This document shows, in pieces, positions 41,946 to 49,564 of a DNA stretch of 64,000 bases. The translations under genes were made by a program, and so were the position numbers. The stretch lies in the NCBI RefSeq assembly GCF_026967795.1, contig NZ_JAPVBH010000005.1, positions 248,771-312,770 on the forward strand, written 5' to 3'. How positions within the stretch are numbered: the first letter of the stretch is position 1; each line of letters starts with the position of its first letter. Source of the DNA: Modestobacter sp. VKM Ac-2986 (lineage in GTDB: Bacteria > Actinomycetota > Actinomycetes > Mycobacteriales > Geodermatophilaceae). A model generated the notes under the pieces. It worked only from the letters and a program-made list of their open reading frames with translations, searched no databases and had not been told where the DNA came from.

Positions 41946-43573
41946 GTCCGTGCCTCCTGCTCGGTGGTGGGGAGGACCCGGCGGCTGTGCAGGCTCCACA
42001 GGGTCAGGCCGACGGCGAGCACCAGCAGGGCCGCGGCGACGGTGAAGCCGATCCAGCCGGTGCTGGGCAGCCCGATCGCCAGCGCCCCACCGACGACCCA
42101 GGCCAGCTGCAGCCAGGTCTCCGAGCGGGCGAACGCCGACGCGCGCAGCCGGTCGGGCACCTCCCGCTGGACGATCGCGTCGAGGGCGGCCTTGCCCAGC
42201 GCGTTGGTCACCGCGGCCACGAAGGCGACCAGGGCGGCCATCGGCAGGCTGTAGAAGACGGCGGCCACCACGGTGATCGCGGCGGCCACCCCGGCGGCGA
42301 CGAGCACCACCCGGTCGGGGCTGGCGGTGCGCAGCCGGGAACCGGCTGCCGTGCCCAGGAAGCTGCCGACCCCCGCCGCGGCCGCCAGTGAGCCCAGCGC
42401 GATCGTCGCCGGCCAGCCGTCGTCCACGGTGGCCTGCACCAGGAACGCGGCGAAGATCGTCAGGAAGCCGCTGAGCCCGCGCAGCGCCGCGGTGGCCCGC
42501 AGCGCCGTGACCACGTGCGGTGTGGTCGCCCGGCGCCGGCCGGGCAGCTCGATCGGGGTCGTGCGCAGGACGTCGGCGGGGTCCTCGCCGGCCGGGACGT
42601 CGACGTGCGCGGGCAGCCGCACCGCCAGGACGGCGGCGACGGTGAACACCGCCGCGGTCACGCCCAGCTCCCAGCCGAAGCCGAGCAGCCAGGCCAGCCC
42701 GGCCCCGAGCCCGCCGGCCACGCCGCCGGCGGCCAGCCCGAAGACCGACATCCGGGCGTTGGCCGAGGTCAGCGACAGCGCGGGCGGCAGCACCCGCGGC
42801 ACGACCGCGCCCCGCAGCACGTTGAAGCCCTTGCTCAGCACCAGCACCCCGAGGGCGGCCGGGTACAACGCCAGGTCGTCGTGGTGCACGCCCATGACCA
42901 CCGCCAGCACCGCCCGGGCGGCCAGGCTCCCGGCCAGCGCCCAGCGGCGGCCCCGCTGCAGCCGGTCCAGGGCCGGGCCGATGACCGGCGCGACGACCGC
43001 GAACGGGGCCATCGTCACCAGCAGGTACAGCGCGACGTTGCCGCGCTGGGCGTCGGCCGCGGCGGCGAAGAACAACGTGCCGGCCAGCGAGACGGCGATC
43101 ATCGCGTCCCCGGCGACGTGCAGGGCGTTGACGCCGAGCAGCCCGGACAGCCCGCTGTCGCCCGCGCCGTCGGCCCGGCTGGCGTCCCGCACCCGCCGCA
43201 CCGCCGCGCCGCCGAGCTCGCGCGACCGGGCGGCGGCCACCCGGGTGACGGTCAGCCGCGGCGGCCGGGCCCCGAGCGTGGACGGCGTCCCCTGGGGTGC
43301 GGTGACCTGGGGCGTCGTGACCTGGGGCGTCGTGAGCTGGGGCGTGGTGACCTGGGGTGCGAGGACGTGCGGGGTCGTGTCCAGGCCGGCCGTACCCGCC
43401 GGTGGGACGGCGGCCGGGCGGGTCGTGACGGCGTCCCCCGGGGCGCCGACGACCGGCAGCGGGCGGGTCTGCTGGCGGCGGATGCCCAGCGGCGAGGTCT
43501 CCACGCCCGGCTCGGGCTGCCGCCGCGACGTCCGCCGCCGCAGCCGCGCGCGGGGGAGCGGGGAGTCGGGCAC
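41942..43573 (-). CDS. MFS transporter with extended repeat-containing N-terminus
   Basis: A 543-residue major facilitator protein of 12 predicted segments. About 130 N-terminal residues precede the membrane domain and include a pentapeptide repeat of the form TTPQV. The core shows VIGPALDRLQRGRRWALAG, the loop 2-3 signature region, and an R-rich loop 6-7. It resembles Rv0876c of M. tuberculosis by context (lipoprotein downstream, DUF3027 divergent upstream). Substrate unknown. Start GTG 43573; a later start inside the long tail cannot be excluded. Confidence 0.85.
   Translation of the reverse strand: MPDSPLPRARLRRRTSRRQPEPGVETSPLGIRRQQTRPLPVVGAPGDAVTTRPAAVPPAGTAGLDTTPHVLAPQVTTPQLTTPQVTTPQVTAPQGTPSTLGARPPRLTVTRVAAARSRELGGAAVRRVRDASRADGAGDSGLSGLLGVNALHVAGDAMIAVSLAGTLFFAAAADAQRGNVALYLLVTMAPFAVVAPVIGPALDRLQRGRRWALAGSLAARAVLAVVMGVHHDDLALYPAALGVLVLSKGFNVLRGAVVPRVLPPALSLTSANARMSVFGLAAGGVAGGLGAGLAWLLGFGWELGVTAAVFTVAAVLAVRLPAHVDVPAGEDPADVLRTTPIELPGRRRATTPHVVTALRATAALRGLSGFLTIFAAFLVQATVDDGWPATIALGSLAAAAGVGSFLGTAAGSRLRTASPDRVVLVAAGVAAAITVVAAVFYSLPMAALVAFVAAVTNALGKAALDAIVQREVPDRLRASAFARSETWLQLAWVVGGALAIGLPSTGWIGFTVAAALLVLAVGLTLWSLHSRRVLPTTEQEART
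43291..43365 (-). repeat. 15-bp tandem repeat inside the MFS gene
   Basis: About five copies of a 15-base unit (plus-strand form GGGGCGTCGTGACCT and variants) that keep the reading frame and encode repeated TTPQV-type pentapeptides in the N-terminal tail. Copies are nearly identical, so length may vary between strains. Confidence 0.8.
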
Positions 43574-43688
43574 CGGCCCATCGTGCCGCAGCCTGCTGTG
43601 TCCCACCCCGGGCCCGCTCCCCGGACCCGACCGGGAGGCCGGGGTGCGCGCCCGCCGCACGCTTGGTGCCATCGGCGACAATGGCGGT

Positions 43689-44501
43689 GTGTCCGACTCC
43701 GCTGCCTCCGCCGCCGCCCCTGGACCCGCTCCGGAGGAGGTGCTGGCCGCCGCGGTCGAGCTGGCCCGCGCCGCCGCCGTCGACGTCGCCGGTGACCCGG
43801 CGGTCGTCGGCGAGCACCTCGGCACCCACGTCGAGCCGCTCGCGGACGACGCCGACCCGGCCCTGGGCGTGGTGCTGACCCACTCCTTCGCCGCCGGCCT
43901 GTCCGGCTACCTGGGCTGGCACTGGGCGGTGACGCTGGCCGTCGTCCCCGGCGACGAGCACCCCACCCTCGACGAGGTCGTGCTGCTGCCCGGCGACTCC
44001 GCGCTGCTCGCCCCGGCCTGGGTGCCCTGGCACGAGCGGCTGCGCCCGGGCGACCTGTCGGTCGGCGACGTGCTGCCCTCCACCGAGGACGACGCACGCC
44101 TGGTGCCCTCCTACCTCGCCGACGACGACTCCGCCGAGGACCCGGCGGGCCGCGTGGTCGCCGAGGAGCTCGGCATCGGCCGCGAGCGTGTGCTGTCGGT
44201 CGAGGGCCGCCGCGAGGCCGCCGAGCGCTGGCGGGAGAGCGAGTTCGGGCCCGCCTCCGCCATGGCCCGGCACGCGCCCGGCCCGTGCTCGACCTGCGGC
44301 TTCTACCTCCCGCTCGCCGGCTCCCTGCGGCTGTCGCTGGGCGCCTGCAGCAACGGGTTCTCCCCGGCCGACCAGCGCGTCGTCACCGCCGACTACGGCT
44401 GCGGCGCGCACAGCCAGGCCAGCCTGGAGCGCACGACCGGCGAGCCGGCCGAGTTCGTCCCGACCGCGCGCTACGACACGGCGGACTTCGACGTCCTCTG
44501 A
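43689..44501 (+). CDS. DUF3027 family protein
   Basis: A 270-residue protein of the actinobacterial DUF3027 family. Seen blocks are SGYLGWHWAVTLAVVPGDEHPTLDEVVLLPG and WVPWHERLRPGDLS, and near the C-terminus a cysteine set (CSTCGFYLPL, GACSN, YGCGAHSQAS) that could bind zinc. Function unknown. It begins at GTG 43689, divergent from the MFS gene, as in mycobacteria. Confidence 0.87.
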   Translation: MSDSAASAAAPGPAPEEVLAAAVELARAAAVDVAGDPAVVGEHLGTHVEPLADDADPALGVVLTHSFAAGLSGYLGWHWAVTLAVVPGDEHPTLDEVVLLPGDSALLAPAWVPWHERLRPGDLSVGDVLPSTEDDARLVPSYLADDDSAEDPAGRVVAEELGIGRERVLSVEGRREAAERWRESEFGPASAMARHAPGPCSTCGFYLPLAGSLRLSLGACSNGFSPADQRVVTADYGCGAHSQASLERTTGEPAEFVPTARYDTADFDVL

Positions 44502-44516
44502 CGCCGGGGCGCCCGA

Positions 44517-44726
44517 CTAGCGCTGGCCCTGCCAGCGCATGAGGGCCAGGCCCAGCCCGGGCAGGACGACGCCGGCGACGCAGGTCCAGGTCCACACGCG
44601 GTCGACGTCGTCGCCGACCAGCAGCAGCACGACCAGCGCGACCGCCCACAGGGCCGTGCCGGCCAGGACGACCCGCACCGTGTCGACCTGCAGGGGCGGC
44701 GGGGACGGTCGGGTCGGTGCGGGCAC
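44517..44726 (-). CDS. DUF2530-like small membrane protein
   Basis: A 69-residue protein with a Pro-rich start and two membrane segments (VVLAGTALWAVALVVLLLVG and TCVAGVVLPGLGLALM). It fits DUF2530, which occurs at the same place near DUF3027 in mycobacteria. Function unknown. Start GTG 44726. Confidence 0.75.
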   Translation of the reverse strand: MPAPTRPSPPPLQVDTVRVVLAGTALWAVALVVLLLVGDDVDRVWTWTCVAGVVLPGLGLALMRWQGQR

Positions 44727-44888
44727 GGCCCGACCCTAGGCGCTGGACACCCGGTCGCAACGTCGGCGTGACCCGACGGGGTCGGTGCGTGTGGCACGCT
44801 GTCGCCGCTCGCAGCCACCCACGCCGGGCGGTCCGCCGGGGAGCCACCTCGCGCGACCGGTCCCCGGCGTCGTACCAAGGGGTCCCCG

Positions 44889-46421
44889 ATGCCCAGCAGG
44901 TCCCGTCCCGTCCGCGTGCCCGCACGCACCGGCAGCACCGCGGTGGGCGCCCCCGCGGGCCCGGACGCACCCGCGGGGGCCCGGCGCAGCGCAGGCCCCG
45001 TCATGCGACCCAAGAACGGCCTGGACCGGTACTTCCAGATCACCGCCCGCCGCTCGACGGTGGGGCGCGAGGTCCGCGGTGGGCTGACGACCTTCTTCAC
45101 GATGGCCTACATCGTGGTGCTCAACCCGATCATCCTGTCCGGCGCGGACATCAACGGGAACACCCTCGGGTTCACCTCCGTCGCGGCCGTGACCGCGCTG
45201 GTCGCCGGCGTGCTCACCCTCGCCATGGGCGTCGTCGGCCGCTACCCGCTCGCGCTGGCCACCGGCCTGGGCATCAACGCGATCGTCGCGGTCTACGCCG
45301 CCACCCAGCTGACCTGGCCGGAGGTCATGGGCCTGATCGTGCTGGAGGGCCTGCTGATCGCCGTGCTGGTGCTCACCGGCTTCCGGCGGGCCGTCTTCGA
45401 GGCCATCCCGGCCCAGCTCAAGATCGCCATCGCGGTCGGCATCGGGTTCTTCCTCACCATCATCGGGCTGGCCGACGCCGGCATCATCCGCCCCGGCAAC
45501 CCGCTGATCAGCTTCGGCGTCAACGGTGCGCTGGCCGGCTGGCCGATGCTCACCTTCGTCGTCGGCCTGCTGCTGACCAGCGTGCTCGTGGTGCGCAAGG
45601 TCCGCGGGGCGCTGCTGATCGGCATCGTCGCCACCACCGTGTTCGCGATCGTCGTCGAGGCGATCGCGGACATCGGCCCGCGCACCGGTGCCGACGGCGC
45701 CGTCGCGAACACGCACGGCTGGGCGCTGCAGGTGCCGAGCTGGCCGGGGCAGGTCCTCGACCTCCCGGACCTGTCCCTGATCGGGCAGTTCTCCCTGTTC
45801 GGCGGCTTCGACCGGATCGGGCTGCTCGCCGCCGTCCTCATCGTCTTCTCGATCATGATCGCCGACTTCTTCGACACCGTCGGCACGGTCACCGCCGTCG
45901 GTGCCGAGGGCGACCTGCTCGACGAGAACCGCAACCTGCCCCGCTCCCAGCCGGTGCTGCTGGTCGACTCGCTGGCCGCCGCGGCCGGTGGCGCAGCCAG
46001 CGTCTCGTCCAACACGACCTACATCGAGAGCGCGGCCGGCGTCGGCGACGGCGCCCGCACCGGGCTGGCCAGCGTGGTGACCGGCCTGCTCTTCCTGGTC
46101 GCCACCTTCTTCACCCCGCTGGTGCAGGTCGTCCCGTCCGAGGCCGCCGCCCCGGTGCTGGTGATCGTCGGCGCCATGATGATCAGCCAGATCCGGGACC
46201 TCGAGTGGGGCGACATGTCCCTGGTCATCCCGGCGTTCCTGACCATCGCGCTGATGCCCTTCACCTACTCGATCACCAACGGCATCGGCGCCGGGGTGGT
46301 CAGCTACGTGCTGCTGCGGGTCGCCACCGGCCGCGGCCGCGACGTGCACCCGCTGATGTGGCTGGTGGCCGGGGTCTTCGTCGTCTACTTCGCGCTCGAC
46401 CCGATCCAGCAGCTGCTCTAG
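44889..46421 (+). CDS. NCS2-family (AzgA/PbuG-like) purine permease
   Basis: A 510-residue membrane transporter for hypoxanthine/guanine/adenine-type purines with protons. Family blocks include GLTTFFTMAYIVVLNP, the characteristic ALATGLGINAIVA, the middle ADFFDTVGTVTAVG, and SSNTTYIESAAGVG. About 14 membrane segments are expected. ATG 44889 has AAGGGG upstream; ATG 45003 (MRPKNGLDRYFQ) is an alternative that would drop a 38-residue Arg/Pro-rich tail. It ends right before a copy of repeat family A. Confidence 0.92.
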   Translation: MPSRSRPVRVPARTGSTAVGAPAGPDAPAGARRSAGPVMRPKNGLDRYFQITARRSTVGREVRGGLTTFFTMAYIVVLNPIILSGADINGNTLGFTSVAAVTALVAGVLTLAMGVVGRYPLALATGLGINAIVAVYAATQLTWPEVMGLIVLEGLLIAVLVLTGFRRAVFEAIPAQLKIAIAVGIGFFLTIIGLADAGIIRPGNPLISFGVNGALAGWPMLTFVVGLLLTSVLVVRKVRGALLIGIVATTVFAIVVEAIADIGPRTGADGAVANTHGWALQVPSWPGQVLDLPDLSLIGQFSLFGGFDRIGLLAAVLIVFSIMIADFFDTVGTVTAVGAEGDLLDENRNLPRSQPVLLVDSLAAAAGGAASVSSNTTYIESAAGVGDGARTGLASVVTGLLFLVATFFTPLVQVVPSEAAAPVLVIVGAMMISQIRDLEWGDMSLVIPAFLTIALMPFTYSITNGIGAGVVSYVLLRVATGRGRDVHPLMWLVAGVFVVYFALDPIQQLL

Positions 46422-46483
46422 GAGGACCCCCTTCCCCCCACCCCTCGCACGCTCGGTGCGGGCCCCTGAAGGGGGGCCAGGGG
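46422..46483 (+). repeat. Terminator-like repeat family A, copy 4
   Basis: Starts immediately after the permease stop with GAGGACCCCCTTCCCCCC, then ACCCCTCGCACGCTCG, then GGGCCCCTGAAGGGGGGCC. It is close to the family consensus and can fold by pairing GGCCCCT with AGGGGGGCC. Confidence 0.75.
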
Positions 46484-46493
46484 CGATCGATCG

Positions 46494-46519
46494 TTAGGCA
46501 GGCTTCGGACTCCTACTAA
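46494..46519 (+). promoter_or_regulatory. Possible MarR operator
   Basis: Imperfect inverted repeat, TTAGGCAGG (46494-46502) against CCTACTAA (46512-46519), placed 10-35 bases before the marR-type start. MarR proteins usually bind such sites and repress their own operon; the assignment is by position only. Confidence 0.3.
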
Positions 46520-46528
46520 GGTGGCGAC

Positions 46529-46963
46529 GTGACACGGACGACGCTGGACACCGCGGCGCTCGCCCACGACCTGCGGCTGGCCGTCATGCGCCTGTCCCGC
46601 CGGCTGCGCAACCAGCGGGTCGACACCACGGTCACGCTCACCCACCTGGCCGCGCTGTCGACGCTCAAGCGCCACGGGCCGATGAGCCCGGGGGAGCTGG
46701 CCGCGCACGAGCGGGTGCAGCCGCCGTCGATGACCCGGGTCGTCGTCGCCCTGGAGTCCCAGGGCCTGGTCACCCGGACGCCGCACCCCACCGACGGGCG
46801 GCAGGTCGTCATCGGCCTGACCCCGGCCGCGGAGGAGCTGCTCACCGAGGAGGTCCGCGCCCGGGAGGCGTGGCTGTCCGGCCAGCTGCAGCAGCTGACC
46901 GCCGAGCAGCGCGAGGTGCTGCGCCAGGCCGCGGTGATCATGGACGAGCTCGCCAGTGGGTGA
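46529..46963 (+). CDS. MarR-family transcriptional regulator
   Basis: A 144-residue dimeric winged-helix regulator. Recognition helix region PGELAAHERVQPPSMTRVV and wing ESQGLVTRTPHPTDGRQVV, flanked by dimerisation helices at both ends. It overlaps the MFS start by four bases, so it most likely controls that exporter and itself. In mycobacteria a MarR gene (Rv0880) follows the DUF2530 gene similarly. Confidence 0.93.
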   Translation: MTRTTLDTAALAHDLRLAVMRLSRRLRNQRVDTTVTLTHLAALSTLKRHGPMSPGELAAHERVQPPSMTRVVVALESQGLVTRTPHPTDGRQVVIGLTPAAEELLTEEVRAREAWLSGQLQQLTAEQREVLRQAAVIMDELASG

Positions 46964-48366
46964 CCTCGACGGCTGCTGACCCCGCACCCCGCACCGGCTC
47001 GTTCCGGGCGCTGCGTGCCCACAACTTCCGGCTGTACGTCTCGGCCAACCTGGTCAGCCAGACCGGCACCTGGATGCAGCGCATCGGCCAGGACTGGCTC
47101 GTGCTGCAGCTGTCCGGGGACAGCGGCGTCGCGCTGGGCATCACCACCGCCCTGCAGTTCGGGCCGAGCCTGTTCTTCAGCTTCTACGGCGGCGTGCTGG
47201 CCGACCGGTACGACAAGCGGCGGGTGCTGATGGTCACCCAGGCCGTCATGGGCGTGCTCGCCCTCGGCCTCGGGCTGCTGGTGGCCACCGACTCCGTCGC
47301 CCTGTGGCACGTCTACCTGCTGGCGCTGCTGGTCGGGGTGGTCTCCTCCCTCGACGTCCCGGTGCGGCAGTCGTTCGTCTCCGAGATGGTCGGACCCGAC
47401 CTGCTGGCCAACGCGGTCAGCCTCAACTCGACCGTCTTCAACGCCGCCCGGCTCGTGGGCCCGGCGGTGGCCGGCGGGCTGATCGCGGTGTCCGGCGGCA
47501 GCACCGCGCCGGCGTTCCTGGTCAACGCCGCCAGCTTCGCCACCACGATCGCCGCGCTGCTGCTGATGCGCGCCGACGAGCTCGACCCGAGCCCACCGGC
47601 CCCGCGCTCGCGGGGGCAGCTGCGGCAGACGCTGGCCTACACCCGCCAGCACCCCGACCTCATGCTGGCGATGGGCCTGGCCTTCACGCTGGGGACGTTC
47701 GGGTTCAACTCCCAGATCACCATCGCGCTGATGGCCCGCGAGGTGTTCGGGCTCGGTGCCGGGGCGTTCGGCCTGCTGTCGACCGCCTACGCCGTCGGCT
47801 CGCTGTCCGGTGCGCTGCTGTCCACCCGGCGCAGCACCCGCCCGCTGCAGCGGTTCCTGATCGTCTCCGCCGTCGCCTTCGGGGTGCTGCTGGTGGTGAG
47901 CGGGCTGATGGGCAACTACTACGCCTTCGCGGCCCTGCTCATCCCCACCGGTGCTGCTGCGCTGGTGTTCAGCGTGGCGTGCAACAGCTTCGTGCAGCTG
48001 GGTGTCGAGCCGCAGTGGCGCGGGCGGGTGCTGGCGCTGTACTTCATGGCGTTCCTGGGCGGGACCCCGGTGGGCGCGCCGCTGATCGGCTGGATCTCCG
48101 AGCGACTGGGTGCACCGTGGGGCCTGATCACCGGTGGGCTGGTGTGCGTGGTCGTCGCCGTGGCCGCCGGCGCGGTGCTGGCCCGCGGTCGCCGGGTGCG
48201 GCTGGAGATGCACGTCCTGCCGCCGCGGCTGCAGCTGCACGTGGCCGCGACCGCCCCGCCGCAGCAGGTCGCCGTGCTGGCCGAGGAGGCCGACGGTGGC
48301 GTGCCCGCGGAGGCGGTCACCGGCGACCAGGTGGCACCGGATCCAGCTCGTCCACAGTCGCACTGA
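46960..48366 (+). CDS. MFS efflux transporter (EntS-like subfamily)
   Basis: A 468-residue major facilitator, 12 segments, of the group that includes the enterobactin exporter EntS. Seen: RLYVSANLVSQTGTWMQRIGQDWLVLQL at the start, the loop 2-3 motif GGVLADRYDKRR, and a hydrophilic C-terminal tail of about 60 residues. Coupled to the MarR gene (GTGA), which suggests inducible efflux of a toxic compound or natural product. Confidence 0.9.
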   Translation: MTSTAADPAPRTGSFRALRAHNFRLYVSANLVSQTGTWMQRIGQDWLVLQLSGDSGVALGITTALQFGPSLFFSFYGGVLADRYDKRRVLMVTQAVMGVLALGLGLLVATDSVALWHVYLLALLVGVVSSLDVPVRQSFVSEMVGPDLLANAVSLNSTVFNAARLVGPAVAGGLIAVSGGSTAPAFLVNAASFATTIAALLLMRADELDPSPPAPRSRGQLRQTLAYTRQHPDLMLAMGLAFTLGTFGFNSQITIALMAREVFGLGAGAFGLLSTAYAVGSLSGALLSTRRSTRPLQRFLIVSAVAFGVLLVVSGLMGNYYAFAALLIPTGAAALVFSVACNSFVQLGVEPQWRGRVLALYFMAFLGGTPVGAPLIGWISERLGAPWGLITGGLVCVVVAVAAGAVLARGRRVRLEMHVLPPRLQLHVAATAPPQQVAVLAEEADGGVPAEAVTGDQVAPDPARPQSH

Positions 48367-48410
48367 GCGTCGGCGTTGTGACTCGACGCTGACGGCGATA
48401 CCGTCGCTGG

Positions 48411-48956
48411 GTGCCCCCACCAGGGTCGGTCTCCGAACAAGCCGGGGCGTCGCTGCTGCCCCTCGGCGGCGCCGCCGCGCTCTTCGTCGTGGCCGCGATC
48501 CTCCTCGCCCTGGTGATCCGGCTGCTGATCCGGATGATCCGGTCCTCCTCCGCCGTCGCGGAGGAGCCACCTCCGCCCCCGCCGCGCCCCGCCCCGTCAC
48601 CGCCCCGGGTCGCCGGGCCGGCGACCCCGCGGCCGGCCGCCGCAGGCCACCACCCGGCCGGCCGCCGCAGCCCCGGCACGGGCGCCCAGCGCGCCGTCAC
48701 CGGCCCGCGCCGCCCGCTGCAGGTGGTCGCCGCCGACCTGCGCCGGCTCACCGGCGAGCTGTCGATGGTGCCCGGCGGGCTCTCCGCCGAACGCCGCCGC
48801 GACCTGCTGGCCGCCTACGACGACGTGCTGATGGAGGCCGCCGACCTGCTCCAGGTGCCGCACCGGCTGCGCACCGAGCCGCCGGCGACCCGGGAGCTGG
48901 AGCGGCTCCGGCTGCTCAGCCAGCTCGAGGCCGCAGGCCTGGTGGTGTCCGGCTGA
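48411..48956 (+). CDS. Hypothetical single-span membrane protein
   Basis: A 181-residue protein: one membrane helix near the N-terminus (about residues 17-38, ALFVVAAILLALVIRLLI), a Pro-rich linker (EEPPPPPPRP), and a C-terminal helical domain (LQVVAADLRRLTGELSMV and RRRDLLAAYDDVLMEAADLL). I do not recognise the family. The stop overlaps the likely CTG start of the next gene. Confidence 0.68.
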   Translation: MPPPGSVSEQAGASLLPLGGAAALFVVAAILLALVIRLLIRMIRSSSAVAEEPPPPPPRPAPSPPRVAGPATPRPAAAGHHPAGRRSPGTGAQRAVTGPRRPLQVVAADLRRLTGELSMVPGGLSAERRRDLLAAYDDVLMEAADLLQVPHRLRTEPPATRELERLRLLSQLEAAGLVVSG

Positions 48957-49564
48957 CCGAGCCGGCTCCCGGCTCGGCCGGCCGGCTCTTCCTCGCCGTC
49001 GACCCGCCCCCGGCCGCGGTCGCCGACCTCGACCGCGCACTCGACCCGCTGCGGGCGGCACCCGGTGCCCCGCACTGGACCCCGCCCGGCCGCTGGCACC
49101 TCACCCTCGTCTTCCTCGGCGAGGTCCCCGCCCCGCTGCTCGCCCCACTGACCGCCGCGGTGGGACCCGCGGTCGCGGGGGCGCCGGCGCTGTCGCTGCA
49201 GCTGGCCGAGGCCGGCCGGTTCGGCTCGCGGCGCCGTCCGGCGGTCTGCTGGGCGGGGCTGGCCGGGGACGTCGTCCCGCTGACCGCGCTGGCCGGGCGG
49301 CTGGCCGACGCGGCCCGCGGCGTCGGGCTGCCCGTGGAGGACCGGCCGTTCCGGGCGCACCTGACCGTGGGCCGCTGGCGCGCCGGGCAGGACGCCGACG
49401 CCGACCTGCCCGAGCGCCTGGCCGGGTACCGCGGCCCGGTGTGGACCGCGCCCGAGGTCGTGCTGTGGCGCAGCCACCTGGGCCCCACCCCCCGCTACGA
49501 GCGGGTCACCTCCTGGCCCCTCGGTCCTGACCTGCCCCCCGGCCCCGCAGCAGGGTCCTCCTAG
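48953..49564 (+). CDS. thpR: RNA 2',3'-cyclic phosphodiesterase / 2'-5' RNA ligase family (ThpR)
   Basis: A 203-residue 2H phosphoesterase acting on 2',3'-cyclic phosphates of RNA. The two HxT motifs are HLTLVFLGE and HLTVGRWR, and the family start RLFLAVDPP lies about ten residues in. No ATG, GTG or TTG is available near this point; a CTG at 48953 overlapping the upstream stop (CTGA) is the best start. The stop TAG shares the tetranucleotide CTAG with the stop of the opposite-strand permease gene. Confidence 0.85.
   Translation: MTEPAPGSAGRLFLAVDPPPAAVADLDRALDPLRAAPGAPHWTPPGRWHLTLVFLGEVPAPLLAPLTAAVGPAVAGAPALSLQLAEAGRFGSRRRPAVCWAGLAGDVVPLTALAGRLADAARGVGLPVEDRPFRAHLTVGRWRAGQDADADLPERLAGYRGPVWTAPEVVLWRSHLGPTPRYERVTSWPLGPDLPPGPAAGSS

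Noticed and set aside
43291-43365. Tandem repeats considered as a CRISPR array
   Set aside because: Units are contiguous with no spacers, keep the reading frame and lie inside an MFS gene.
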